A DNA stretch of 64,000 nucleotides from Gammaproteobacteria bacterium RIFCSPHIGHO2_12_FULL_35_23 (GTDB lineage: Bacteria > Pseudomonadota > Gammaproteobacteria > UBA12402): positions 72,177 through 136,176 of the forward strand of contig MGXT01000008.1 of the NCBI GenBank assembly GCA_001801465.1, read 5' to 3'. Below, piece by piece: positions 51,937 through 61,724 of this stretch. The notes beneath the pieces are model-generated. The model had not been told where the DNA came from. It made no database searches and worked only from the letters and a program-made list of their open reading frames with translations. Position 1 is the stretch's first letter, and every line of letters begins with the position of its first letter. Position numbers and translations under genes: made by a program.

Positions 51937-52110
51937 TTAATCTAAAAAGTCATCATGTAACGCCTTATAGCGTTTGAATTCTAATAGATCTTCGACAGTT
52001 CTGCGTGCATCAGAACGAGCACTAGAAGGATCGTGTCGAGAGCTTAAATGCGAGGAAATATCAAGTTCTTTAGCCAAGGTTGATTCAAAAGCTTTAGATT
52101 TTTTTCGCAC
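51937..52110 (-). CDS. Small basic protein of 57 residues (PA3496-like possible)
   Basis: A GTG at 52110 with a perfect GGAGG seven bases upstream starts a 57-codon frame on the minus strand that ends just before a strong terminator. The product is charged, with no membrane segment. Its C-terminal half (SARSDARRTVEDLLEFKRYKA) resembles short proteobacterial proteins with a conserved Arg-rich helix and acidic end, such as the PA3496 family. That assignment is tentative. The excellent binding site and own terminator make it a likely real gene despite its size. Confidence 0.65.
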   Translation of the reverse strand: MRKKSKAFESTLAKELDISSHLSSRHDPSSARSDARRTVEDLLEFKRYKALHDDFLD

Positions 52111-52308
52111 AGCTAGTCCTCCATAATCAGCTGTTTCTATTATTCATTAAGAACAATAGAAATAGGTCAAACTCCAAAAGCAAGTTTATTTTATACAGTT
52201 TTTCAATAACTTGGGAAGTTTTTTTTGTTTTATTTTCGGAAATTGGGTACTATTTAGATAGAGCCAGTAGAAAAATGGCTATAAAATAACCAATATAGAG
52301 AGTTTTTT

Positions 52309-52779
52309 ATGGAAGAGTTTGATAATTATAAAATATTAATGGCTAAACTAGCCAAAACCTTCACTCAAGACATGCATTTTATTAAAGATTTTAAATTTGA
52401 AGTTGTAGAGTTTAACGAAGAAGAGGTGGTACTTAAATTCCTTATGCAAGAAAAGCTGCATGGCAATATGCTGCAAGGGATTTTGCATGGTGGCGCAACA
52501 GCGACTGTATTAGATACAGCAGGAGGTATGTTGGCCATTGCCGGTACCTTCGCTAAACAAAAGCATGCCAGTATTGAAGAGCAGTTAGCTAAAATTGCCA
52601 AGGCAGCGACTATCGATTTGCGGATCGATTATTTACGACCAGGTCGAGGTAAGTATTTTTTAGCAAAGGCCAAAATGGTTCGTTGTGGCAATAAAATCAT
52701 TGTTATCGATTCTTATCTTTATAATGATGTTGATTCATTAATTGCCAGAGGTATTGGTACTTATTTGGTAGATCATTAA
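52309..52779 (+). CDS. Hotdog-fold thioesterase (YigI/PaaI-like)
   Basis: The 156-residue product fits the hotdog thioesterase superfamily. The central helix motif is GILHGGATATVLDTAGG, where His and Asp are typical of the PaaI/YigI group, and the strand TIDLRIDYLRPGRG follows. It would hydrolyse an acyl-CoA, whose identity is unknown. The last four bases overlap, tail to tail, with the minus-strand zinc-ribbon gene. Confidence 0.9.
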   Translation: MEEFDNYKILMAKLAKTFTQDMHFIKDFKFEVVEFNEEEVVLKFLMQEKLHGNMLQGILHGGATATVLDTAGGMLAIAGTFAKQKHASIEEQLAKIAKAATIDLRIDYLRPGRGKYFLAKAKMVRCGNKIIVIDSYLYNDVDSLIARGIGTYLVDH

Positions 52780-52973
52780 TCAGATTTTTTTATCCAAATA
52801 ATTTTTTTAGAACCAGATTTAGAAGAAGCTTTATTATCAATAGCTTCTTGTTTATAACCACAGTGTACACATTCTGCAAAATTTTTATTGGCAATAGAAT
52901 AAACTACTGTTTTGTCAGGTAAGCCACACTTTGGACAGATTGCGCCAGCAATAAATCGCTTTTTTATAGTCAA
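52776..52973 (-). CDS. yheV: YheV-family zinc-ribbon protein
   Basis: The 65-residue product has the YheV pattern KRFIAGAICPKCGLPD and a second Cys pair in CVHCGYK, giving a four-Cys zinc ribbon. The remaining tail is basic and Ser/Lys-rich. The function is unknown. In many gammaproteobacteria it lies beside prlC; here it is separate. Confidence 0.87.
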   Translation of the reverse strand: MTIKKRFIAGAICPKCGLPDKTVVYSIANKNFAECVHCGYKQEAIDNKASSKSGSKKIIWIKKSD

Positions 52974-53073
52974 CTTTCTTTACTCAGGTACTGCTTCGTT
53001 TTATCCTAACAGTATACAAGATAAATTACTATTAGACAGAATTTGTTACTAAGAAAAACCAGAAGAGAATAGG

Positions 53074-54024
53074 ATGAATATCGATAAGCCGGTAGAGGCC
53101 GACCCCAAAAAACTTATTGCGCTAGCTAAAAACCTGAGTCAGGAAATTGTTGGTCAAGAAACGGCACTTAGCCTATTAGCAGAGCGTTTACCCATTTATT
53201 TAATGCATTTAAATCAAAAGCTCGAACTACCTTTGTTAGTATTTTATGGATCCAAAGGGGTGGGTAAAACCACCACTGCAACAGCGTTACAGCAATATCT
53301 TTATACTAGATCATTGCTAAGCTTAGATTTAACGCAGTTAACAGAAGCGAATTTAGTAGAAGCTTTCACTAAAGAATCTGCACAGTTAGGGGTTATTTTG
53401 CTGTTGAATCTAGAAAATGCGCAGCCGACGTTATTACATAAATTAATTGAACTGGCGCAACAAGGCGAGTTGATTGATAAGCACGGTAAGGTACATAGAT
53501 TACACGACCGCCTCTTAATTTTTATTTGGAATATTGAACCACAACTTAAGCCTTTAATGTCTATAGCTCAAACTATTGGTGCTAAGACAGAAGCTGTTTC
53601 TTTATTACAGCTTGTGGTAAACGATATGCCAGAAGCTGAGCCAGAGCCTGAATTAGCATTAACTGCAAAATTGACAGCAGATTTTAGTAAATTACCCGCA
53701 GAATTTGTGCAATATGCTGAATTTATTCCTTTTGAAAAATTAACGAGTGCTAGTTTAGAACAGCTCATTAAAACCTATTTGTCTAAACTTGCGTTACAAA
53801 TTCGTACTCGTCAAGGGATGGAGCTTAATTATAATGGCCGTTTGCCTGAGGAATTAATAGAGATTTTTAGTTTAGAGGGGTTTTCAGCTGGACAGCTCTA
53901 TTCTAAATTAGATGAATTAGTTTTGCCTTTAATCAGTAAAGTGCTTTTACAAGCTCCAGAGGAAGCTCAACGCATTAAACTTTATTTAAATAACTTCAAT
54001 AAACTAGACAGTGATCTGACCTAA
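53074..54024 (+). CDS. Clp-like AAA+ protein with a degenerate Walker B
   Basis: The 316-residue product resembles a single ClpA/ClpB D2 module. An IVGQE box lies at 25-29 and Walker A GSKGVGKTT at 59-67. The Walker B position at 107-113 reads VILLLNL, lacking the acidic DE pair. The next segment, ENAQPTLLHKLIELAQQGELID, matches the D2 region just beyond Walker B. An Asn near residue 153 could be sensor 1. A helical C-terminal small domain follows after a Glu/Pro/Leu linker. It may bind but not hydrolyse ATP. It lies alone before the HAD-domain gene run; the partner is unknown. Confidence 0.72.
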   Translation: MNIDKPVEADPKKLIALAKNLSQEIVGQETALSLLAERLPIYLMHLNQKLELPLLVFYGSKGVGKTTTATALQQYLYTRSLLSLDLTQLTEANLVEAFTKESAQLGVILLLNLENAQPTLLHKLIELAQQGELIDKHGKVHRLHDRLLIFIWNIEPQLKPLMSIAQTIGAKTEAVSLLQLVVNDMPEAEPEPELALTAKLTADFSKLPAEFVQYAEFIPFEKLTSASLEQLIKTYLSKLALQIRTRQGMELNYNGRLPEELIEIFSLEGFSAGQLYSKLDELVLPLISKVLLQAPEEAQRIKLYLNNFNKLDSDLT

Positions 54025-54135
54025 TTTCTGTGTTTTCTTTTGTTTACAGGATTTATTGTTACCTCCTTAAGATTTCTTTAAGAATCAATGGCTAGAATCA
54101 AAATAACAATAATAGTAAAAAGGGGGAGGTACAGT

Positions 54136-56787
54136 ATGGAAGGCGTTACTGTGCTAGAGACTGTAAACGAAGATTTTTGTAATCCTGATGACCTATGGAT
54201 GATTGATAGGATTAATAAAGCCAGAAAAAAATTATTTGGCTTTTTCTTAGCAATGAATGCTAAAAGACAGCTATATGACAATCCAGAAGACCCTAATTAT
54301 GTTAAGTATCTACTCCAGCGCCGTCAATATGTTTATGCTAAAATATTAGCGCAGCATCATTACTTAGCGCTTTATGAAGAACTTTTTAAAACAGAGGTTT
54401 CAGTAATAAGTGTATCGCAGTTTTCTTTACGCAAACAAATAAATAATGCTATAGAGAAATTACGGACTAGAAATTCTGATACCTTGTTGGCAATAAATAT
54501 TGATGAACTAATTGCTTTATCCCGTGAAGAATTGACAGCACTGTATGCGCGTTATCAAGAAGCAGGCATTAAAATTTTATTATTATCAGAACAATATTTT
54601 GCAGACGATGAGCGCTTGGCTGTTCTTAAAAGTTTTTTCCCAGGAGCACCGCTTATTACCACTGCTAAAGTTGTTAGTATGGCAGAAATAGTAGACACTA
54701 TTCAAATCGTCTCAAAACAATTTGGCCAGCCTATCGTAAAAGCTGCTCTCTTGACTAGTAATAGTGAAGAATTATTTATTGCTGAACGAGTTTATAAAAT
54801 TACTAAACTTTCTGAAACAGGAGAAATCTTAGTCAAAGAAAAAATACCTGATTTTGAAGTAGTAAAAGTTATAACTGAGTTAAAATCTAAATTGAAACTT
54901 ATTGAAGAGATATTGCCCCAACAAATTCGTGAATTAAAGTTAGCGTTTAAAACAGTAAAAGAATCTTTTCCGTCCTATACTGATCAGGAAAGTTTTTTAA
55001 GTGCAATAAATGAGTGTCTTGAGCCGCTTATTAAAAAATGCATAAATCTTAAAGAGTATTTATTACCCTCTTTGTATGAAGATTTTACTAATAAATATTT
55101 ATTAGATCTAGCAGGAGAAATAATCAGTAAAACAATTCAAGGTTGTTTTATTCATCATAGATATGAATATATTGATCAAGCTGCGCAGCGCTTAGGATTA
55201 TTACTAAACACAGTTTTAACGGATGAAGTCAAGTTAGGGTTAGGGAATTATTATTTTCAATTTTTAAAGCCAGTATTGCTGCAATTTGGTTTTAGTGGAA
55301 ATAATATTAATGAATTTGGCCAAGCAATTTTAAAATATGTCATTAGTTTTTATAAAAATTTATTTAGAAATGATAAAGCAAATTATAGAAGCAATATGAT
55401 TAATGCACTGTTTGATTTATTTCAACAATTAATCATCCCTCTCTGTAATGATCCTATTGCTTTATCTTCAGCTAGTCTTTTGGGTCTTCAATCGTATCTC
55501 TATGAGCAGCTGTCAATTAGTATTGACGACGAAGTAATAACCTTTACTGAAGATAGCGCTGATTTTCAAATTAGAAAGTTAGTTAATGATCTCATTCCTA
55601 GTTTAGTAACGCGAGGTAGCAGTTTACCAGTAGGTCAGACGAGCACGGTTAAATTATTGTTTATTGACTGTGATGGTACATTAATGCTAGGGGCTAAGGA
55701 AAATTGTTGTCGACCCAATTTAGCAAGTTATGATGAATGGGCTTGTTTTCTTAATTCTTTAAAAGCAAAAGGTATTGTACCTATTTTGATTTCAAGAAGA
55801 ATTAAAGGAGGGGGGGAAGTAGATGGTATTCAAGATATTTTGAATCACCCAGAATTGCAAGCTTGTTTTGCTGGCAAAGTTTTGTTAAGTCCTTTAGTAC
55901 CTAAAGCTTATGCAATGCAACGCATTTATGAAGAATTGATAGCTAGGAGTGTAAGAGGCCTTAATTATGAAATGGTGTTATTGGATGATGAACCAGAAGA
56001 GGCAAATTATATAGTCAGGACGAAGCAAGAAACAGGTGTTTCTATGCAAGCAATTAGAGTTTTTGCAGAAGAAGCAAAAGACTCTGAAGATTCTTTTTGG
56101 ATTAAGCGAGGTTTATATATTGCTAATGTAAAATATTTGGTTACCTTGTGTAGCCCATTGAATGTTGAAGCGTTATTGAAACAAATTATTAGCATTATTT
56201 CACTTAACAAACTTTTTGCTGTGACGGTTTTGGAAGGAGAAAAAGATAAGTTTTTGAGCCAAAGAATTTTTGATTTAATGAATGTTGTTGTGCAAAATAT
56301 TTTGCGAAGAAATACTACTTATCAAGAAGAAATGCTTACGGCTTTAAATTTTTTACTAGCGCAAGGCGAGCGCTATTTGTTAAGTGAACATAGATTCTTA
56401 TTACATGAAATTTATGTTGCTAACTGGCAAGCGCTAAAAGTCACCGCTGCAGAAGCGGTTCAACCTCAGATAGCAAGTCATATAAAGGAAGTTACTAGTC
56501 TTTTAATCGGCCCTATTAGCGTAGCCAGCAGTAGTATGCATTCTAGTGTTTCTTTAAGTAGTGGAGCTGAGAGTGACGAAGATATCAGTACAGAGGCTGA
56601 AGCTGGAATTGGAGCAGGAGCAGGAGTAGATGGGCCAGCTTGTCTTTTTAAAAGTGCTAAAAATTCTGCTACGTTAGCCAGCCCTAGCGACAAACCCCCG
56701 ATAACAGTATTTTTTGAGCGTAGGCCGTCTGTCCATGCAGAGGAGGCTAGCAAACCTGCCATAGCTCATCAGGCTGCAACAGTATAG
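54136..56787 (+). CDS. Large HAD-domain protein with acidic low-complexity tail; candidate effector (paralogue A)
   Basis: The 883-residue product is not a known family. The ATG at 54136 is preferred over one at 54088 because GGGGGAGG stands six bases before it. The first 330 residues include a degenerate HAD-like domain (LLAINIDEL, later ILLLSEQYF and AALLTSNSEELFI). A helical middle follows. A second HAD domain spans about residues 505-680. Its motif I is DCDGT (Asp511 and Asp513), the Ser of motif II is in LISRR, Lys of motif III is in LVPKAYAM and motif IV is DD at 617-618. The last 100 residues are Ser/Glu/Ala/Gly-rich and disordered. The next gene is a paralogue, 11 bases away. Substrates are unknown. 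Confidence 0.75.
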   Translation: MEGVTVLETVNEDFCNPDDLWMIDRINKARKKLFGFFLAMNAKRQLYDNPEDPNYVKYLLQRRQYVYAKILAQHHYLALYEELFKTEVSVISVSQFSLRKQINNAIEKLRTRNSDTLLAINIDELIALSREELTALYARYQEAGIKILLLSEQYFADDERLAVLKSFFPGAPLITTAKVVSMAEIVDTIQIVSKQFGQPIVKAALLTSNSEELFIAERVYKITKLSETGEILVKEKIPDFEVVKVITELKSKLKLIEEILPQQIRELKLAFKTVKESFPSYTDQESFLSAINECLEPLIKKCINLKEYLLPSLYEDFTNKYLLDLAGEIISKTIQGCFIHHRYEYIDQAAQRLGLLLNTVLTDEVKLGLGNYYFQFLKPVLLQFGFSGNNINEFGQAILKYVISFYKNLFRNDKANYRSNMINALFDLFQQLIIPLCNDPIALSSASLLGLQSYLYEQLSISIDDEVITFTEDSADFQIRKLVNDLIPSLVTRGSSLPVGQTSTVKLLFIDCDGTLMLGAKENCCRPNLASYDEWACFLNSLKAKGIVPILISRRIKGGGEVDGIQDILNHPELQACFAGKVLLSPLVPKAYAMQRIYEELIARSVRGLNYEMVLLDDEPEEANYIVRTKQETGVSMQAIRVFAEEAKDSEDSFWIKRGLYIANVKYLVTLCSPLNVEALLKQIISIISLNKLFAVTVLEGEKDKFLSQRIFDLMNVVVQNILRRNTTYQEEMLTALNFLLAQGERYLLSEHRFLLHEIYVANWQALKVTAAEAVQPQIASHIKEVTSLLIGPISVASSSMHSSVSLSSGAESDEDISTEAEAGIGAGAGVDGPACLFKSAKNSATLASPSDKPPITVFFERRPSVHAEEASKPAIAHQAATV

Positions 56788-56798
56788 TAAGGAAGATT

Positions 56799-59120
56799 AT
56801 GGTGGAATTGTTATATGATTTACTTGTTGCTGTTAATAGTACTTTTTTTAATAAAGAATTTCAGCCTTGGCTTTGTCAAGAAGAGGCGGAGAAATATCTA
56901 GCTTCCTATCTTGCTTATGAAGATGAAAATCAAGTTGTCCCTTATTTATCTGCTCCAATAGGGAGGGTAATGAGCGCTGCAACAGCTGCCTCGGTTGTGA
57001 GTGAAGGAAATGAGGATTGTGGCGAGCAAATTCAATTAAGTCAAAAGTATTTAGCTCAGCGAAGGTTATATGTAATTAGTAAATTAAGAGCTCATCATCA
57101 AGTTCTTGCTATTAATAGTAAAGCTATTAATGAGCAGTTAATGAGTTTGCATGTTGATGGTATTGATTGGTTGCAATTTTCTGTTTTAGTGCAAATAAAG
57201 GCTGTTGTTAAAATTCTTTCTGAACATGATGTCGTGAAATTGCTGGTCATTGATAATGCTGATCTTACTGAAGCAAAAGCAGCTGATTTGAGCCAAGATT
57301 ATGAAAGGTATAGCAAACAGGGTTATCGTTTGTTATTGATAGCTAGTGAACAGCTTACGCTTGAATGTATGAGTGAGATTAAAGAAAAATACCCAGGTAT
57401 TGTTATGCTGTGCACACAGGAGCTGGTCTTTTTTTCTGATGTACTAGATATAGTTATTCAATTATTGAAAAAGCGTAATAAGAGAATTGAGAAAGTAGCT
57501 TTAATTTCTTCGGATGTGCAGCAGACATTTATTGCTAAAGAAATCCATTGGATTGGTGATCCTGACGAGGCGATTGAGTATTGTTTGCCTGATTATGATT
57601 ATAGGAACATCAAAATCCCAATAGGGCTTTTTACAGCGGCCATTAATATAGTAGGCTTTACAAGATTAGAGAGTATTATTGATAATTGCATAGTGGGTGG
57701 TTTTTTAAGAAGGCATCCACCAGAGGTTTTCTCTGAATTGTTAGGCTTTGTTGTTAGGCAATATTTACAGCAAAAAGGTAGTCAAGGAGCGCAAGTCTAT
57801 TTTTTAAAGCTTGGTAAAACCTGTGTTGACGATATTATTTTTTATTCTTATTGCAAAGAAAGAGTAATTTTATATCTTAAAGTATTAGCACGTCAGCTTG
57901 CTATCCATTTAGATCTCAATGCTAGAATTAACTTGGGTAATTATTATAGCTATCAGTTTCGTGATTATTTTTTAAAAGAATGTCGAATTGAAAGAGAAGA
58001 TTTAGAAGATTCAAGATTGAAACTTTTTTCGATTACTGATCGTGGTATAGAAAACATCAGATTAGCAATAGAATTTTTTTACACCGCTTTTTCTGATCTT
58101 AATTCTGAATGGCAAGTCTATGCCTTAAGCGAAGCGTTAAAACAATTAAACCATACATTAGGAATTTTTTCATTTAGTTATAAAAACGTATTGGCTCTTC
58201 AAGATTTACTAAGGAGTCAGGTAGAGTCTTTTTTATCAACAGAACAAATAATAAATTTTTATCATTATGATCTTAGAGTGCAAGTAGATTTGGCAACAGT
58301 CAATGTGCTTGCTAAAATTGTTTCTTATTCTCCAGAACAACTTGCTTTAGGTATAGAGATTGCTGTATTCGATTTTGATAATACATTGATGGCAGCTGAT
58401 CAATCTTGTCCTGAGGGGTTTCGACCCAATGCAGCAACTTTGCCTTTATGGATGGAGCTTTTTGAAGCTTTAACACAGAAAGGGGTGATTGTTTTATTAA
58501 TGACTTCTAGAGCAAGAGGGGTTGGAGAAAGGTGCAAAGAAGTGCTATTTTGGCAAGAGGCTTTTGAGCGCTATATGACAGCAAGCGTCTTTTTAAGCTG
58601 TGCGACAGCAAAAGGAGTGGTGTTAAAAGAATTGTTACAGAGAATTCAATATCATTATCCTGGAATAGTAGCGAGAGGATTATTGGTCGATGATCAGTCA
58701 ATTGAAATAATTATAGCACGGCAACTTTCTACACTACAATTGCCTATCTGTACTTATCAAATGCCAACTCTTTCTTGTGTTACTACTTGGCAAGAATTTA
58801 AAAGAACTCCACTCATACAACAGCTTAAATGTTTATATGCCTTGTTTATAGAAGGAGAAGCTGATCGTAGACCTTCTTTAGAAGGAGCTGGTGAAGCAGG
58901 AGGGATGCTAGCTTCTTCAGCTTCAGCGAGTAGTGCAATAACTGAGGGTGGATTTTTTTCAGGTCAAAATAGAGGTGAATGTAGACGAGAGTCTCAAGTG
59001 AGTGCTGCAGCGAGTTCAACCCCAGCAGGTAGTGTTGAGACTGCTTCTGGTGAGGCCAGTGAAAAAAAAGATGAAGATGAAGAAGAAAATTTACATGAGG
59101 TAGAGCTGGTTCATGGCTAA
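56799..59120 (+). CDS. HAD-domain protein with low-complexity tail; candidate effector (paralogue B)
   Basis: The 773-residue product shares with paralogue A a YLxQRRxYVxxK helix, an N-terminal degenerate HAD-like region (LLVIDNADL, LLLIASEQL, VALISSD) and an LGNYY motif in the middle. The C-terminal HAD domain has motif I DFDNT (Asp525 and Asp527), Thr of motif II in LMTSRARG, Lys in ATAKGVVLK and motif IV DD at 631-632. A Ser/Ala/Glu tail of about 80 residues ends in a Glu/Asp cluster. All catalytic residues of a phosphatase or phosphotransferase seem present in the second domain. The ATG has AAGGAAG upstream. Confidence 0.75.
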   Translation: MVELLYDLLVAVNSTFFNKEFQPWLCQEEAEKYLASYLAYEDENQVVPYLSAPIGRVMSAATAASVVSEGNEDCGEQIQLSQKYLAQRRLYVISKLRAHHQVLAINSKAINEQLMSLHVDGIDWLQFSVLVQIKAVVKILSEHDVVKLLVIDNADLTEAKAADLSQDYERYSKQGYRLLLIASEQLTLECMSEIKEKYPGIVMLCTQELVFFSDVLDIVIQLLKKRNKRIEKVALISSDVQQTFIAKEIHWIGDPDEAIEYCLPDYDYRNIKIPIGLFTAAINIVGFTRLESIIDNCIVGGFLRRHPPEVFSELLGFVVRQYLQQKGSQGAQVYFLKLGKTCVDDIIFYSYCKERVILYLKVLARQLAIHLDLNARINLGNYYSYQFRDYFLKECRIEREDLEDSRLKLFSITDRGIENIRLAIEFFYTAFSDLNSEWQVYALSEALKQLNHTLGIFSFSYKNVLALQDLLRSQVESFLSTEQIINFYHYDLRVQVDLATVNVLAKIVSYSPEQLALGIEIAVFDFDNTLMAADQSCPEGFRPNAATLPLWMELFEALTQKGVIVLLMTSRARGVGERCKEVLFWQEAFERYMTASVFLSCATAKGVVLKELLQRIQYHYPGIVARGLLVDDQSIEIIIARQLSTLQLPICTYQMPTLSCVTTWQEFKRTPLIQQLKCLYALFIEGEADRRPSLEGAGEAGGMLASSASASSAITEGGFFSGQNRGECRRESQVSAAASSTPAGSVETASGEASEKKDEDEEENLHEVELVHG

Positions 59121-59147
59121 TATAAAAAATAAATAAGGTAATTCATT

Positions 59148-59930
59148 ATGCCGTTAAGAAGAAAAAGAAAGCCCCTATTTTTTCGTGATGGAGAAAGCAA
59201 GTGGTTTATCGTTTTAGAAACTGATGAGCCGTTGCTTAAAATTATTAAAAATATTTATAATACCCAATGTGCTATGCAGTTGACCCTTGTAGGGAAAGCT
59301 TTTTTTCTTACTGCAACCGCAAAATATTCAGACCTATCTAATTTTACAGCTGAGCAATTTCAAATGATGGGTAAAATTGTTGTTGCTAAAATGTTAGGGC
59401 TTACAGTCAGTATTACACCTAAAGTCATTTTTGAATTGTTTACTACGAGCTATAAAGATTATATATTACTTGCTGGAGCCGAATGCAAAAAAGAAGATTT
59501 AGCAGGGATAGGAGTTGATACGGTTTCTTTGAAAGTCTATGATGAACGAGGTGTTTTAACGGTACTGTGTGCTGATAAATCTGCATATGAGTCAATCTTG
59601 ACTTTTTTTACGGAAAGTCTAGCACGCAGAGCAGTTAATTTATTAAGTGAGACTGGAGCCCAATCTATTTTCAAAAAAACACATTTTCTTGTGGCTATCA
59701 ATCTTTTGATAACAATACTGCAAAGCGATAGGGATGGGGCAATCGAAAGATTCACTGAATTTGGAATAATAACTGAAATATTATGTCGAGAAGGAGGGGA
59801 AGAAGCAGTTAGCAGAGATCCACGAATTAATTTAACTTTGCTGGGTGAAAGAGCAGTTACGAATTATGAAAGCTATTTAGAGCGAGAAAAACATAGTTTT
59901 CCTAGACGAAGTGGTTGGGTAAGGCCTTAA
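59148..59930 (+). CDS. Hypothetical protein, third member of the HAD-gene run
   Basis: The 260-residue product follows paralogue B by 27 bases in the same direction. It begins with a very basic MPLRRKRKPLFF and lacks signal peptide and clear membrane segments. No HAD motif is seen. Helical and strand segments alternate (KVIFELFTTSYKDYILLAG, then LKVYDERGVLTVLCAD). No family recognised. Shared transcription with the two HAD genes is likely, as no terminator is seen between them. Confidence 0.7.
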   Translation: MPLRRKRKPLFFRDGESKWFIVLETDEPLLKIIKNIYNTQCAMQLTLVGKAFFLTATAKYSDLSNFTAEQFQMMGKIVVAKMLGLTVSITPKVIFELFTTSYKDYILLAGAECKKEDLAGIGVDTVSLKVYDERGVLTVLCADKSAYESILTFFTESLARRAVNLLSETGAQSIFKKTHFLVAINLLITILQSDRDGAIERFTEFGIITEILCREGGEEAVSRDPRINLTLLGERAVTNYESYLEREKHSFPRRSGWVRP

Positions 59931-59962
59931 ATAATTAAAATTTTTTTAAATAAAGTTAAGTT

Positions 59963-61054
59963 TTAATTATTAAAACGAAAGTGCATCACATCACCATCCT
60001 GGACAATATACTCTTTGCCTTCTAGACACCAACGACCCGCTGTTTTGGCTCCTGTTTCTCCATGATAAGTGATAAAATCATCATAGCTAATGACTTCGGC
60101 ACGAATAAAGCCTTTTTCAAAATCGGTATGAATAACCCCTGCTGCCTGAGGAGCTGTGGCTCCTTTTTCTACGGTCCAGGCTCTTACTTCTTTGACTCCG
60201 GCGGTAAAATAAGTTTGTAAACCAAGTAACTCATAGCCAGCACGGATGACTCGGTTTAATCCAGGCTCAGTAAGTCCTAAATCCTTTAAAAACTCTTGTT
60301 TATCAGTTTCTTCTAAATCAGCAATTTCGCTTTCAATTTTTGCGCAGACAGCAACCACAGAAGCTTTATCAGTTTGTGCATAGGTTTTAACTTGTTCTAA
60401 TAAAGGATTATTTTCAAAGCCTGACTCAGCAACATTAGCGATATACAAAACAGGTTTGGCGGTAATAAGATGTAAAGACTTTAATAAAGGTAATTCTTCT
60501 TTAGTAAAATGAAAGCTACGAATAGGGTTACCCTTTGCTAGATGAGCACGAGCTTTTTCATAAACTACATATTCAAGCTTAGCTTGCTTATCGCCAGCAC
60601 AGGCTTTTTTTTCAACTTTTTTTACGGCTTTTTCTGCTGTTTCTAAATCTGCTAGCATCAGTTCGGTGTTGATAGTTTCTATATCATCTAAAGGGGAAAT
60701 TTTTCCCGTTACATGAGTAATATCTTCATCAATAAAGCAACGTACAACATGAGCAATTGCGTCGGTTTCCCGTATGTTAGCAAGAAATTTATTACCTAAA
60801 CCTTCTCCTTTCGACGCTCCAGCAACGAGTCCAGCAATATCAACAAACTGCATAATTGTTGGGACAACTTTTTGGGGTTTTACAATTTTGGCTAATTCAT
60901 CAAGTCTTGAATCAGGCATGGGGACCATACCCACGTTGGGCTCAATAGTGCAAAAAGGATAGTTAGCACTTTCTATATTAGCTTTTGTTAAGGCATTAAA
61001 CAAAGTAGATTTACCTACATTGGGTAGGCCTACAATTCCACATTTAAATCCCAT
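59963..61054 (-). CDS. ychF: YchF/OLA1-type P-loop ATPase
   Basis: YchF is a ribosome-associated ATPase of the Obg family that acts in translation and stress response. The 363 residues have the G1 loop GLPNVGKST and the G3 motif [17 protein letters not shown]. The altered G4 motif NVAE, instead of NKxD, explains the ATP preference. The C-terminal TGS domain has the [32 protein letters not shown] region. It lies four bases after pth on the same strand. Confidence 0.97.
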   Translation of the reverse strand: MGFKCGIVGLPNVGKSTLFNALTKANIESANYPFCTIEPNVGMVPMPDSRLDELAKIVKPQKVVPTIMQFVDIAGLVAGASKGEGLGNKFLANIRETDAIAHVVRCFIDEDITHVTGKISPLDDIETINTELMLADLETAEKAVKKVEKKACAGDKQAKLEYVVYEKARAHLAKGNPIRSFHFTKEELPLLKSLHLITAKPVLYIANVAESGFENNPLLEQVKTYAQTDKASVVAVCAKIESEIADLEETDKQEFLKDLGLTEPGLNRVIRAGYELLGLQTYFTAGVKEVRAWTVEKGATAPQAAGVIHTDFEKGFIRAEVISYDDFITYHGETGAKTAGRWCLEGKEYIVQDGDVMHFRFNN

Positions 61055-61057
61055 TTA

Positions 61058-61648
61058 TCATTCCTCTTGTTTGGTATCAGTATGCAATGCATGCATAGCG
61101 CGCTGTGTGTTGCCGGTCAATAAATCTGGTAAAGCAATTAAGGCTTGAGTAATCGCTGTATGAATTTCATTTTGTTCAGAGTTTTTAGGGGGTTGTAAGA
61201 CATAATCAGCAACTTGTTGATTGTCTAAGGGGCGACCAATACCAATTCTTAAACGAAAAAAATTATTTCCTATACTGCTGATAATGCTGCGTAAACCATT
61301 ATGTCCACCATGGCCACCCGCTTGTTTTATTCGAATGGCGCCTACTGGTAAATCTAACTCATCATGCGCTACTAATAGTTGTTCAGGTAAAATTTTATAG
61401 AAATTCATGGTAGCTATGACTGACTCACCACTGAGATTCATAAAAGTGGAGGGGACTAATATGAGATATTCATTATCTTGCAAGATAATTTTAGCCAACT
61501 GCCCTTTTAATTTTTTTTCTCCTCTAAGTTCACCTTTATAGCGATTAATTAATTGTTCTATGAACCAAACCCCGGCGTTATGTCTGGTTGTTGCATAATT
61601 TGAGCCGGGATTGCCAAGACCTACAATTAATCGAATTGCTTGTGTCAT
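61058..61648 (-). CDS. pth: Peptidyl-tRNA hydrolase
   Basis: Pth releases tRNA from prematurely dropped peptidyl-tRNA. The 196-residue product has the N-terminal RLIVGLGNPGSNYATTRHN, where Asn and His are catalytic, and the strand VAHDELDLPVGAIRIK. The GGHGGHNGLRSI motif is also conserved. It lies between rplY and ychF, an order common in gammaproteobacteria. Confidence 0.97.
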   Translation of the reverse strand: MTQAIRLIVGLGNPGSNYATTRHNAGVWFIEQLINRYKGELRGEKKLKGQLAKIILQDNEYLILVPSTFMNLSGESVIATMNFYKILPEQLLVAHDELDLPVGAIRIKQAGGHGGHNGLRSIISSIGNNFFRLRIGIGRPLDNQQVADYVLQPPKNSEQNEIHTAITQALIALPDLLTGNTQRAMHALHTDTKQEE

Positions 61649-61724
61649 GACAGTGGTCCTTTAGAAAGGAGGGTAATAATTTACCCTCTTCCAATGATAG
61701 AAGAGGGGCAAAAAAAATGAATGA

